A stretch of DNA of 6,709 nucleotides from Gammaproteobacteria bacterium (GTDB lineage Bacteria > Pseudomonadota > Gammaproteobacteria > Pseudomonadales > Azotimanducaceae): assembly GCA_018667205.1 (NCBI GenBank), contig JABIVN010000454.1:1-6709 (forward strand), given 5' to 3'. The notes beneath the pieces are model-generated. The model was given only the letters and a program-made list of their open reading frames with translations. It was not told the DNA's origin and made no database searches. Every line of letters begins with the position of its first letter. Within the stretch, counting starts at the first letter, position 1. The position numbers and the translations under genes are program-made. Below are positions 1 to 6,042 of this stretch, piece after piece.

Positions 1-177
1 AAGCTTAATTCCCATTGCTGCGTCAACAAGTGGTACATAACGCAGAGACAATCGAGTCCCCGTGATCAGGGAATAAGTGATTCCAACACTGAAAGTTATG
101 CACAATAGAACAACGACGATGATTGGACGCCGGCTAAGCCCTGGGAGACGCGTTAGGATTTTCTGCCAAATAGTCAT
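1..177 (-). CDS. N-terminus of a membrane-anchored, probably sensory protein (partial, runs off left edge)
   Basis: An open frame starts at ATG 177-175 and stays open for 59 codons to the window edge. An in-frame stop (TAA, 195-193) lies six codons upstream, and this is the only ATG between, so the start is well fixed although the Shine-Dalgarno is poor. The visible protein begins MTIWQKILTRLPGLSRRP, a basic stretch (K6, R10, R16, R17), followed by one hydrophobic segment at about residues 18-38. A polar stretch containing LRYVPLVDAAMGIKL then begins. Basic end, one membrane helix and then a presumed periplasmic domain is the layout of a membrane sensor. From memory, LRYVPLVDAAM(E)IKLE-type sequence follows the first helix of some marine Gammaproteobacterial hybrid histidine kinases and GGDEF/EAL proteins; that is inference. 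No catalytic domain is visible, so the class is open. It lies in the same direction as the efflux operon but 487 bp beyond it, so it probably has its own promoter. Confidence 0.6.
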   Translation of the reverse strand, partial: MTIWQKILTRLPGLSRRPIIVVVLLCITFSVGITYSLITGTRLSLRYVPLVDAAMGIKL

Positions 178-664
178 ATATTGAGTCTTTTTTTAGGTAC
201 TCTGCAGCGGTTCATTCGCGGGAGTGCTGGTACAGATCAAATATTTCTGGCGGCTGGTTTTGCGTGTCCAATAGACGCCTTCCACTTTGTTCACGGGTGA
301 TTCACCTTTGTGCTTGGACTGTTCTAGTCCCGCAGTTACAGGCGACATTAATGTGACCGAGCGCCGCCGCAAACACTAACCCGCATAGCTTGAGTGTATC
401 GCTCCAACTAGGATGTATCGCTCGAACTAGAGTTTATCGCTCCAATTAGAGTGTAACATAGGCATCGTGTCATGCGGTTTCAAGCTATCGATCGATCAGC
501 ATGCGCCAACTAGTCTGACATCAAGAGCGCAGTTACCGCTTTCTGTTATTGACGTCTTTTACCCTGGTCGGCTAACGCTTGTTGCCAATTTGTGTGTTTC
601 TTCGTGTGCTTAGGTCCCCGTATCAGATCTTGCCATAGGGCCGGCTGGGTCAATTTTTCGTCGA
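178..664. other. Intergenic region between the permease and the sensor-like gene
   Basis: This 487-bp stretch has no convincing gene on either strand. It must hold the end of the efflux transcript and the promoter of the leftward gene at 177, but I find neither a clear intrinsic terminator nor a strong -35/-10 pair. It contains three tandem 19-bp repeats (392-448), one arm (516-531) of a perfect 16-bp inverted repeat, and a perfect short palindrome, GGTGA-T-TCACC, at 296-306. That palindrome is about 120 bp upstream of the ATG at 177 and could be a small operator, though it is short enough to be chance. A doubled GATC-rich stretch (ATCGATCGATCA) lies near 487-498. Confidence 0.6.
392..448. 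repeat. Tandem 19-bp repeat, three copies plus a partial fourth
   Basis: Three contiguous 19-bp units are visible: GAGTGTATCGCTCCAACTA (392-410), GGATGTATCGCTCGAACTA (411-429) and GAGTTTATCGCTCCAATTA (430-448). Seven bases of a fourth copy (GAGTGTA, 449-455) follow before the match is lost. The core TATCGCTC is identical in all three, and CTAG or TTAG marks each junction. Units 1 and 3 contain GAG-N7-CTC, a weak dyad. The array lies in non-coding DNA about 215 bp upstream of the sensor-like gene and about 215 bp downstream of the permease stop. It could be a minisatellite or a cluster of protein-binding sites; the sequence does not decide. Confidence 0.85.
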
Positions 665-713
665 TTAATTCAACCTGGCGATATGGTAATTAATCCGTGC
701 GCTCTTGATGTCA
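516..713. repeat. Perfect 16-bp inverted repeat spanning the permease stop codon
   Basis: TGACATCAAGAGCGCA at 516-531 is the exact reverse complement of TGCGCTCTTGATGTCA at 698-713. The right arm is inside the permease gene and encodes its near-terminal NDIKSA residues. The left arm is in the non-coding gap. The arms are separated by 166 nt that include the TAA stop (665-667). Matching ends sharply at both sides. In the leftward mRNA the arms could pair into a 16-bp stem with a long loop. No T-run follows, so it is not a classical intrinsic terminator. It may instead be the scar of a small inverted duplication. Confidence 0.75.
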
Positions 714-3700
714 TTGAGTATCACGTATAGGCATGGGATTAAAATAAGCGTGATCACAGTTGCAAATAGAATTCCAAAGCCCAGTGAGACGGCCATAGGA
801 ATAACCAGCTGAGCAGCCAGACTTGACTCCGTCAGTATCGGTAGTAAGCCAAAGAAGGTGGTAAGAGACGTTAGCATAATAGCGCGGAACCGTTCTGTCC
901 CCGCCTTAATAGCGGCTTCCACGATATCCATTCCGTCAGCGACAGACTTGTTCACGAAATCTACTAAAATAATACTGTCATTCACCACCACGCCCGCCAG
1001 GGCAATGATGCCGTAGACAGAGAGCGCGCTAAAGGGAATGCCAACGATAATATGGCCAATAAGTGCACCAATCATTCCAAACGGGATCACTCCCATGATG
1101 ATGAGCGGCTGCAGATATGATTTCAGTGGGACCGCCATCAAGGCATAAATACAAAATAACGAAAGCGCGGTGGTCAGAATCATACGTTGCGTAAGTTCAT
1201 CCTCTTCCTGGCTTGCACCACCAAGTTCGATTCGTACATTGGGATGTTTTAGCGCCAGTTGCTCAGAGAAATCCCCTAACGTCACATCGCTTACTATCTT
1301 ACCGGGTTGCGTGATCGCCTTATTGATATCAGCGGAGATAATAATCGCACGCTTACCCCAGGTACGGCGGATGGTAGAAGGCGAGACTCTGGTTTCAAGT
1401 TCTGCCACCGCGGTGAAGGGTACCTCTTCACCGCCACTTGTTCTAATATACATGGATTCAAGGTTACCCATCGATTCACGTTCCTCCCGAGGGTAACGAA
1501 CCATGACTTTTACCTCCTCGCGGCCACGCTGAAGTCTCTGGGCTTCAACACCATAGAATGCAGCTCGGACCTGACTAGCAAGGTCCGTAAGTGCTAAGCC
1601 AAGCGCCTCTGCCGAGGGTTTAATCTTCAGGTTTACTTCAGGGATGCTGCCGGTGTTGGAATTCTCAATATCGTACACACCCTCGTAGGATCTTAAATGT
1701 TGATGCAGTAACTCTGCCGCAGCTTCCAGTTCTTTAATATCCGGCGAAATCAGCTTAAAGTTAATGTCTTTGCTATAGCCATGAGACTTCTGCGCACCGC
1801 TGATTTGAATGGTTTTCACGCCAGAGAGCTCTCCAACACGCTCTCGCCAGTTTGTCGCAAGTTGTTCTGGGCTCTGTGAAAGTGAATCGACAGGCTTTAG
1901 CTCAGCGATGACATTACCATTAGTGTTGAAGACATAAGCGGCCATATTTTTTAAAAACTTATCATCCGCGGGTTGTTCTTCATTGAGTTCAACGAGTGAA
2001 TGGTTAAGTCGTTCGACAACCTTGACTACCCGTGCAGGCGATGTTCCATCGATCATTTCCACTCGCGCAGAAATAAAATCGGTGGACATGCTAGGAAAGA
2101 AAACGGTTTTGATAAAGGGGCCCATTACAAACCCAATGGCCAGTATCAACATACTGATGAACACTGCGAGGGTGGTGTAACGGGCTTTTATTGATCTAAT
2201 CAGCAGCGGCCGGTATTTCTGCTGAACAAGGTATTTCAGGCCATCAGCGAATCTGTTTTGGAATCTCTGCAATGGTGAATTGTCATTGGGTACCAACGGT
2301 TTCATGCTTGCCAGGTGCGCAGGAAGAATGAGCTTGGATTCAATGATTGAAAATAGCAGGCACAGGACAACGACAGAGCCTATGGCTGCTGGCAATGCGC
2401 CGAACCCTCCGGGGACTGTTAATAAGGGTATAAAGGTCGCCACCGTTGTTAGCACACCAAATGTTGCGGGCATGGCGACACGCTTGGCACCACGTATAAC
2501 ATTGTCCAACGAATGGCCATCACGTTCGCTGGCGGTTTGTACGCTCTCCCCAATAATGATGGCGTCGTCCACGACAATACCCAGCACCAGGATGAACCCG
2601 AAAAGACTCAGTAAGTTAAGCGAACCGTCTACCAAAGGTAGCAGAGCGAATGCGCCCAGAAACGCGATTGGCATACCCAGCATCACCCAGAAAGCTAGTT
2701 GCACCCTAAGGAATATGCCAAGGATGACCAACACCAGCACAATGCCCATGGTCATGTTAGAAACCATAATGTTGATTGATTCCGAAAGGTAGGCGGTACT
2801 GTTGCCCCATGATTCTATCGAGATTCCATCTGGTAGCGTCGGGCTCCTCTTTTTTACATAGTCTTTCACCTCGTTAGAGATATCGATCTGGTTCTGATCT
2901 CCCACGGCAGAAACAGAAATACCAATGCTGGGTTTGCTATTGAACATTGAATAAAACTGGACTTCTACGAACCCATCGGTGATTTTTGCAATGTCCCCTA
3001 ATGTTAGTCGTGTGCCATCTGATTTATGGATCAGTACGATTTTTTCAAAGTCTATTTTCCGATAAGCCTGACCCTCGGTTCTTAGCAGGATGTCTCCGGA
3101 ATCAGATCTAATAGAACCCGCAGGTAGGTCCAGAGATGATCGACGAATAGCTTTCGCTACATCATCAAGGCTCAACCCATACTGCCGCAACCTTGACTCT
3201 TCTAGTTCGACACTAATTTCATAAGGTCGTGCACCCTGGATATCTGCTTTGGTAACGCTGGGTAAAGAAAGAATTTCATCCTGAATCGTAGAGGCCAGAC
3301 CTTTCATCGAGACTTCATCCAGATCACCATAGACCTGAACATTGATTGCGCGTGGTTGGGGCTGGTTCCTATAAATTACAGGGTTTTCGATGGACCCAGG
3401 TAGGTTGGAAATCCTATCCACGGCCATCTTCACTTCGTCAAGAATAGCCAATGCGTCGTAATTGGTCTCGACGTCCAGCCTTACTTTGCCGGATGATGGA
3501 TTAGAGAATGACCGCATATCGGCGATGCCTTCGATGTTTCGCACAGCCTCTTCGATTCGAGTAACCACGCCTGACTCCACCTCGCCAGGCGAAGCGCCAG
3601 GGAAGGCAACATCTATGGTGATCATGTCGAGCTGAACGTCCGGCATGAGTTGTGTCCGTATGGTCGACGCGGAGAAGATCCCAGTCAGAATGATCACGAC

Positions 3701-3787
3701 CATTAAAAGGTTCGCCGCTACGTGATTCCGTGCGAACCACGAAATAATGCCCTTATGTGGATCAATGGTTGATTCAGTCGTTTCCAA
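665..3787 (-). CDS. RND-family (AcrB/HAE1-like) efflux pump permease, inner-membrane subunit
   Basis: This 1040-residue protein has the length and plan of proton-driven AcrB-type permeases. TM1 is at about 22-41, a large periplasmic loop at 45-337, TM2-6 at 338-490, TM7 at 537-558, a second loop at 560-865, and TM8-12 at 866-1024. TM4 carries the proton-relay pair D407-D408 (LGIVVDDAII), at the same numbers as in AcrB. R966 and T973 align with AcrB R971 and T978. The TM10 lysine (AcrB K940) is replaced by N936 in VVVNDSIILVDF. The likely start is TTG 3787-3785: an in-frame TAG lies two codons upstream, AAGGGG sits 6 nt before the TTG, and the next ATG (residue 29) would cut into TM1. The start lies inside the last codons of the adaptor gene (14-nt overlap), implying translational coupling. 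The substrate cannot be read from sequence; drugs, dyes, detergents or lipids are all possible. The stop is TAA at 667-665. Confidence 0.95.
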   Translation of the reverse strand: METTESTIDPHKGIISWFARNHVAANLLMVVIILTGIFSASTIRTQLMPDVQLDMITIDVAFPGASPGEVESGVVTRIEEAVRNIEGIADMRSFSNPSSGKVRLDVETNYDALAILDEVKMAVDRISNLPGSIENPVIYRNQPQPRAINVQVYGDLDEVSMKGLASTIQDEILSLPSVTKADIQGARPYEISVELEESRLRQYGLSLDDVAKAIRRSSLDLPAGSIRSDSGDILLRTEGQAYRKIDFEKIVLIHKSDGTRLTLGDIAKITDGFVEVQFYSMFNSKPSIGISVSAVGDQNQIDISNEVKDYVKKRSPTLPDGISIESWGNSTAYLSESINIMVSNMTMGIVLVLVILGIFLRVQLAFWVMLGMPIAFLGAFALLPLVDGSLNLLSLFGFILVLGIVVDDAIIIGESVQTASERDGHSLDNVIRGAKRVAMPATFGVLTTVATFIPLLTVPGGFGALPAAIGSVVVLCLLFSIIESKLILPAHLASMKPLVPNDNSPLQRFQNRFADGLKYLVQQKYRPLLIRSIKARYTTLAVFISMLILAIGFVMGPFIKTVFFPSMSTDFISARVEMIDGTSPARVVKVVERLNHSLVELNEEQPADDKFLKNMAAYVFNTNGNVIAELKPVDSLSQSPEQLATNWRERVGELSGVKTIQISGAQKSHGYSKDINFKLISPDIKELEAAAELLHQHLRSYEGVYDIENSNTGSIPEVNLKIKPSAEALGLALTDLASQVRAAFYGVEAQRLQRGREEVKVMVRYPREERESMGNLESMYIRTSGGEEVPFTAVAELETRVSPSTIRRTWGKRAIIISADINKAITQPGKIVSDVTLGDFSEQLALKHPNVRIELGGASQEEDELTQRMILTTALSLFCIYALMAVPLKSYLQPLIIMGVIPFGMIGALIGHIIVGIPFSALSVYGIIALAGVVVNDSIILVDFVNKSVADGMDIVEAAIKAGTERFRAIMLTSLTTFFGLLPILTESSLAAQLVIPMAVSLGFGILFATVITLILIPCLYVILNDIKSARINYHIARLN

Positions 3788-4994
3788 AATCTACCCCTTG
3801 GGTTTTCTCTCTGGATTCCTGATAACGCACGGCTGTCCCGGGTAAAGGGTTTTGCGGTACCGTCAGGCAAATTAGTTGGCCGGATTTCAAGCCCGACTGA
3901 ACCAAAACAGATTGCTCGTCAGCGCGGGCAACCACCACTGTCACAGGTCTTAAGGTATCGTTGTCGTCCACTGTCCATATTTTGTTGTCCCTGCGTAGCG
4001 CTTGACGAGGTAATCGAATCACGTTGTCCAGGCGCTTGCCTTCGATAGCCGCTTCAACAAAAGTTCCCATACGAAGAGAATGCTCCCACTTCTGTGAGTA
4101 TCGGTTGTAGGGATCATCGATCTGAGCGACGATATATAAAACGCGGCTACGTTCATCAAATACGCCTTCGGTTCGTATAATTCGACCCTGCCAGGTATTG
4201 AGTTGCCCGCCAATATTGGCAGATAACTCAACCCGTGGCCCAAGGCCTTGAACCAGTTCAACTTCATTTAGGTTCAGGTAAGGTAACTGGCTATCCGGCA
4301 GGGGTAAGCGTATTTCGGCAACCTCAACTGAAAAGGTAACTGCCAGGGGCGAACCTGAATTGACGAACTGCCCAATATCCGCTCGTTTTTCTCGAACCAT
4401 ACCATCATAAGGTGCTTTGATGACTGTCCGGTCAAGGTCACCCTGACGTTTTTCGAGATCAGCTTTTGCGAATTCAAGGCTCGCTAAGGCCTCTGCCTGT
4501 TGTGGTTTACGCAAAGCGAGATCGGTAGCGGCCTTACTGGACCGCAATACCGATTGCGCTCGCTCCCAGTCTTCCCTCGCGTAGTCAGCCAGGCCTGTTT
4601 CACGAGTGACGTTTGTTTCAGCCGCTCTGACCGAGGCTTGGGCGCGCTTCACTTCTGCACGATAGTTTCGGTCATCGATTCGCACCAGCACATCGCCCTT
4701 GCTAAAGAATCCGCCGGCGACAAATGCCGGGGAAACTTCAGTTATCAGTCCGGATACTTCAGAGATCAGGGTCGTCTGGGTTCTTGCTGTCACACTGCCC
4801 TGAGCAGTCACTGTGATTTTTTCGGTAGCAGCTTTGACCCGCATGACATCCACGAACATTGTTGGTGGTTTTCTATCAATGGTTTGTGGTGGGTCTTTCT
4901 GTATGAACATCCATACAGCAGCCGCGATGCTGATTGCGACAATGACAATTGGGAAAATTATTTTTAACGGCATAGGGTTCATTGTACTCTTCAT
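3774..4994 (-). CDS. RND efflux periplasmic adaptor (membrane fusion protein, AcrA/MexA-like)
   Basis: A 406-residue adaptor that should bridge the downstream permease to an outer-membrane channel. The N-terminus has one hydrophobic helix (about residues 11-30) with no lipobox cysteine, so it is probably held by an uncleaved membrane anchor rather than a lipid. Two lipoyl half-motifs flank an alpha-hairpin: the first at about 73-108 (ending KGDVLVRIDD), the hairpin at about 111-187, and the second at about 188-222 (APYDGMV...GQFVNSGSPL). The hairpin contains RAQSVLRSS (R145, L150, S153), resembling the conserved channel-contacting tip of this family. Beta-barrel and membrane-proximal domains follow at about 223-390. 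Three in-frame ATGs (residues 1, 5 and 8) compete as start. ATG 4994 gives the longest form but has a weak ribosome site, while ATG 4982 has a GAAGAG 4 nt upstream. It overlaps the permease start by 14 nt and is clearly co-transcribed. No TolC-like gene is nearby. Confidence 0.94.
   Translation of the reverse strand: MKSTMNPMPLKIIFPIVIVAISIAAAVWMFIQKDPPQTIDRKPPTMFVDVMRVKAATEKITVTAQGSVTARTQTTLISEVSGLITEVSPAFVAGGFFSKGDVLVRIDDRNYRAEVKRAQASVRAAETNVTRETGLADYAREDWERAQSVLRSSKAATDLALRKPQQAEALASLEFAKADLEKRQGDLDRTVIKAPYDGMVREKRADIGQFVNSGSPLAVTFSVEVAEIRLPLPDSQLPYLNLNEVELVQGLGPRVELSANIGGQLNTWQGRIIRTEGVFDERSRVLYIVAQIDDPYNRYSQKWEHSLRMGTFVEAAIEGKRLDNVIRLPRQALRRDNKIWTVDDNDTLRPVTVVVARADEQSVLVQSGLKSGQLICLTVPQNPLPGTAVRYQESREKTQGVDFGND
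3794..3799 (-). promoter_or_regulatory. Ribosome binding site supporting the TTG start of the permease
   Basis: On the minus strand AAGGGG stands 6 nt before the TTG at 3787, inside the end of the adaptor gene. No ATG is available nearby in this frame and a TAG stop lies just upstream (3793-3791), so this site is what selects TTG as the start. ATT, one codon earlier, is the only other upstream candidate and is much rarer as an initiator. Confidence 0.7.
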
Positions 4995-5022
4995 CTGTAC
5001 GTATGGTTATACGGATAAAGGT

Positions 5023-5100
5023 CAGACATCCGTCGCAGACATCCGTCGCAGACATCCGTCGCAGACATCCGTCGTGGACGTTCGTCGTAGACATTCGTCG
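5023..5100. repeat. Six tandem 13-bp repeats in the efflux operon leader
   Basis: Six contiguous 13-bp units fill 78 bp exactly. Four are identical, CAGACATCCGTCG (5023-5035, 5036-5048, 5049-5061, 5062-5074). They are followed by TGGACGTTCGTCG (5075-5087) and TAGACATTCGTCG (5088-5100). Every unit keeps GAC-N4-GTC, a small dyad, and all differences are transitions outside those six bases. The array ends 28 bp before the adaptor ATG at 4994, so it would lie in the 5' untranslated leader if the candidate promoter at 5151-5178 is right. Its role is unknown: tandem regulator sites, an RNA element or a slippage-prone minisatellite are all possible. Confidence 0.92.
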
Positions 5101-5150
5101 TAGAATCGACTTGCTTCGCTCGCGACCAATTTGGGGCGCCGATATTTGAC

Positions 5151-5178
5151 ATTATTTTACTTAACGTCTCAATATCAA
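5151..5178 (-). promoter_or_regulatory. Candidate sigma-70 promoter for the adaptor-permease operon
   Basis: Read on the minus strand, TTGATA (5178-5173) and AATAAT (5156-5151) are separated by 16 bp; each hexamer matches consensus at five of six positions. Transcription would start near 5144, giving a leader of about 150 nt that carries the 13-bp repeats. The AT-rich near-palindrome around TTAATTAAGCTTATTAA (5194-5210), just upstream of the -35, could be a regulator site. This is pattern matching only. A TTGACA on the opposite strand (5146-5151) overlaps the -10 but lacks a good partner. Confidence 0.4.
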
Positions 5179-5300
5179 CGTTTCCAGGTGTCATTAATTA
5201 AGCTTATTAAGCCCGAAATTATCGTTGTATGATCTGTTGTACGGTTCGCAAATACGCATAGATCAATTGAGGCTTAGACAGGCTTGAATGAAAACCAACG

Positions 5301-5328
5301 CAAGCGGCTGATTTTGGGAAGCCGTTTG
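5301..5328. repeat. Hairpin-forming inverted repeat
   Basis: CAAGCGGCT (5301-5309) can pair with AGCCGTTTG (5320-5328) as a 9-bp stem with one G-U wobble in the plus-strand RNA and a 10-nt loop. No T-run follows, so it is not an intrinsic terminator. It lies about 50 bp upstream of the candidate NYN promoter, so if that promoter is used the hairpin would not be in the NYN mRNA. Confidence 0.4.
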
Positions 5329-5378
5329 GAAATGTCTGGCGACGGCGGGGCACATGCGCTTTAGTTTAGGCAGCCTAC

Positions 5379-5407
5379 TTGGGTCAACTAACCATTAATT
5401 GTATGAT
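5379..5407 (+). promoter_or_regulatory. Candidate promoter for the NYN gene
   Basis: TATGAT (5402-5407) matches the -10 consensus at five of six positions and lies 17 bp after TTGGGT (5379-5384), which matches the -35 at only the first three. Spacing is ideal but the -35 is weak, so a regulator may be needed, or the match may be chance. It would give a leader of about 110 nt containing the small ORF at 5484-5519. Confidence 0.35.
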
Positions 5408-5470
5408 TTAAAAGTAAGAAAATCTTCTGCGTGAATCGATGTTTCACTTGGCGAATCAGCCTACCAAACT

Positions 5471-5477
5471 TAAGGAG
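5471..5477 (+). promoter_or_regulatory. Strong Shine-Dalgarno not belonging directly to the NYN ATG
   Basis: TAAGGAG is a near-perfect ribosome site but lies 47 nt before the NYN ATG (5525), too far to serve it directly. It is 6 nt before a TTG at 5484 that opens an 11-codon reading frame. The NYN ATG itself has no recognisable Shine-Dalgarno, so this site may recruit ribosomes for both. Confidence 0.5.
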
Positions 5478-5483
5478 CCTCTA

Positions 5484-5519
5484 TTGAAGCGCGTTTCTGC
5501 AGTGGCTAAACTGGTCTAA
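5484..5519 (+). CDS. Possible 11-residue leader peptide upstream of the NYN gene
   Basis: TTG at 5484 opens an 11-codon frame (MKRVSAVAKLV if TTG is read as Met) that ends at TAA 5517-5519, only 5 nt before the NYN ATG and in a different frame. The case rests on position: a near-perfect Shine-Dalgarno (TAAGGAG, 6-nt spacing) precedes it, and the NYN gene lacks its own. Ribosomes ending at 5519 could re-initiate at 5525. The peptide has no run of a single amino acid that would suggest attenuation, and resembles nothing I recognise. The strong SD could instead be left over from an older start of the NYN gene, but the NYN frame has a stop at 5507-5509, so extension upstream is not possible now. 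Confidence 0.3.
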   Translation: MKRVSAVAKLV

Positions 5520-5524
5520 AGCGA

Positions 5525-5998
5525 ATGAACAGAATTGGTATATTCGTTGATGTTCAAAATATCTACTACACGACTAAGCAAGCTTATGGGCGTCAATTCA
5601 ACTACCGCAAGCTCTGGGAAAAAGTCAATTTAGGTGGAGAAATCGTCATAGCCAACGCCTACGCGATCCACTCAGGAGACGAGAGGCAACTCAAGTTTCA
5701 GAATGCCCTAAAGCATATTGGCTTCAATGTGCGCCTTAAACCCTATATCCAACGAAGAGATGGGTCTGCGAAAGGGGATTGGGATGTGGGTATTGCGATT
5801 GACGTGCTGGATGCCGCGCGGAATGTTGATACTGTGGTGCTGCTGTCCGGCGATGGAGATTTCGATTTACTCCTTGACAGGGTGAAGATGCGATCCAATG
5901 TCACCGCAGAGGTGTTTGGTGTCAAAGAGCTGACCTCGAATTCATTAATCAGGTCCGCTAGCTTTTTCCACCCAATTGAAGAGGATCTCCTCTTGTAG
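5525..5998 (+). CDS. NYN domain protein, LabA/DUF88-like putative ribonuclease
   Basis: A complete 157-residue protein made almost entirely of one NYN domain (PIN-like nuclease fold, COG1432 type). Acidic residues expected to bind the metal are present: D9 in FVDVQNIYY, D85 and D87 in KGDWDVGIAID, and D110, D112 and D114 in LLSGDGDFDLLL. N12 and S108 also fit the family pattern. There is no signal peptide, membrane segment or extra C-terminal domain, so it should be cytoplasmic. Family members are thought to cut or process RNA; the natural target here is unknown, and the cyanobacterial LabA role in clock output should not be transferred. ATG 5525 is the first start after an in-frame stop at 5507-5509. 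It has no clear Shine-Dalgarno, but the preceding small ORF may couple translation to it. It is a single-gene unit facing a convergent VOC gene. The residues after about 120 (MRSNVTAEVFGV) still fit the family, so the gene appears intact. Confidence 0.93.
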   Translation: MNRIGIFVDVQNIYYTTKQAYGRQFNYRKLWEKVNLGGEIVIANAYAIHSGDERQLKFQNALKHIGFNVRLKPYIQRRDGSAKGDWDVGIAIDVLDAARNVDTVVLLSGDGDFDLLLDRVKMRSNVTAEVFGVKELTSNSLIRSASFFHPIEEDLLL

Positions 5999-6042
5999 CG
6001 GTGTCTAAAAGCGATGGTTCAGCGAAGACGAGCGCTACAAGA
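5991..6042. repeat. Perfect 10-bp inverted repeat overlapping the NYN stop codon
   Basis: TCTTGTAGCG (5991-6000), which contains the TAG stop at 5996-5998, is the exact reverse complement of CGCTACAAGA (6033-6042). Inside the 32-nt loop, GTCT (6003-6006) can pair with AGAC (6026-6029), extending the structure past small internal bulges. The plus-strand transcript could therefore fold a stem directly on the end of the gene. No T-run follows, so it would be an mRNA-stabilising or Rho-protecting structure rather than a standard terminator. Confidence 0.6.

Larger units (their letters stand above)
5195..5524. other. Divergent intergenic region between the efflux operon and the NYN gene
   Basis: About 330 bp between the upstream edge of the leftward efflux promoter region and the rightward NYN gene. 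No ordinary gene is visible on either strand. It holds a hairpin (5301-5328), a candidate rightward promoter (5379-5407) and a short ORF with a strong ribosome site (5471-5519). The divergent arrangement means either side could be controlled from here, but no known operator motif is recognised. Confidence 0.6.

Noticed and set aside
604..664. A possible terminator for the efflux operon around GGCCGGCTGGG and the T-run at 653-658
   Set aside because: The T-run follows on the plus strand, opposite to the operon's transcription, and I could not pair a convincing stem in the correct orientation.
2280..2792. A 170-codon plus-strand ORF within the permease region
   Set aside because: It is antisense to conserved TM2-TM6 of the RND permease and has the low-complexity look of a shadow frame; no ribosome site or domain supports it.
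5023..5100. The 13-bp array considered as a CRISPR array or plasmid-type iteron origin
   Set aside because: Units are contiguous with no spacers, and no cas or rep gene is visible. Iterons without a replication gene cannot be supported.
4991..5194. A 67-codon minus-strand ORF ending in an ATGA overlap with the adaptor start, suggestive of a small coupled upstream gene
   Set aside because: Its C-terminal half is a translation of the 13-bp repeats, it has no Shine-Dalgarno, and its ATG lies upstream of the best candidate promoter (-35 at 5178-5173). The ATGA junction is probably coincidence, though ribosome profiling could overturn this.
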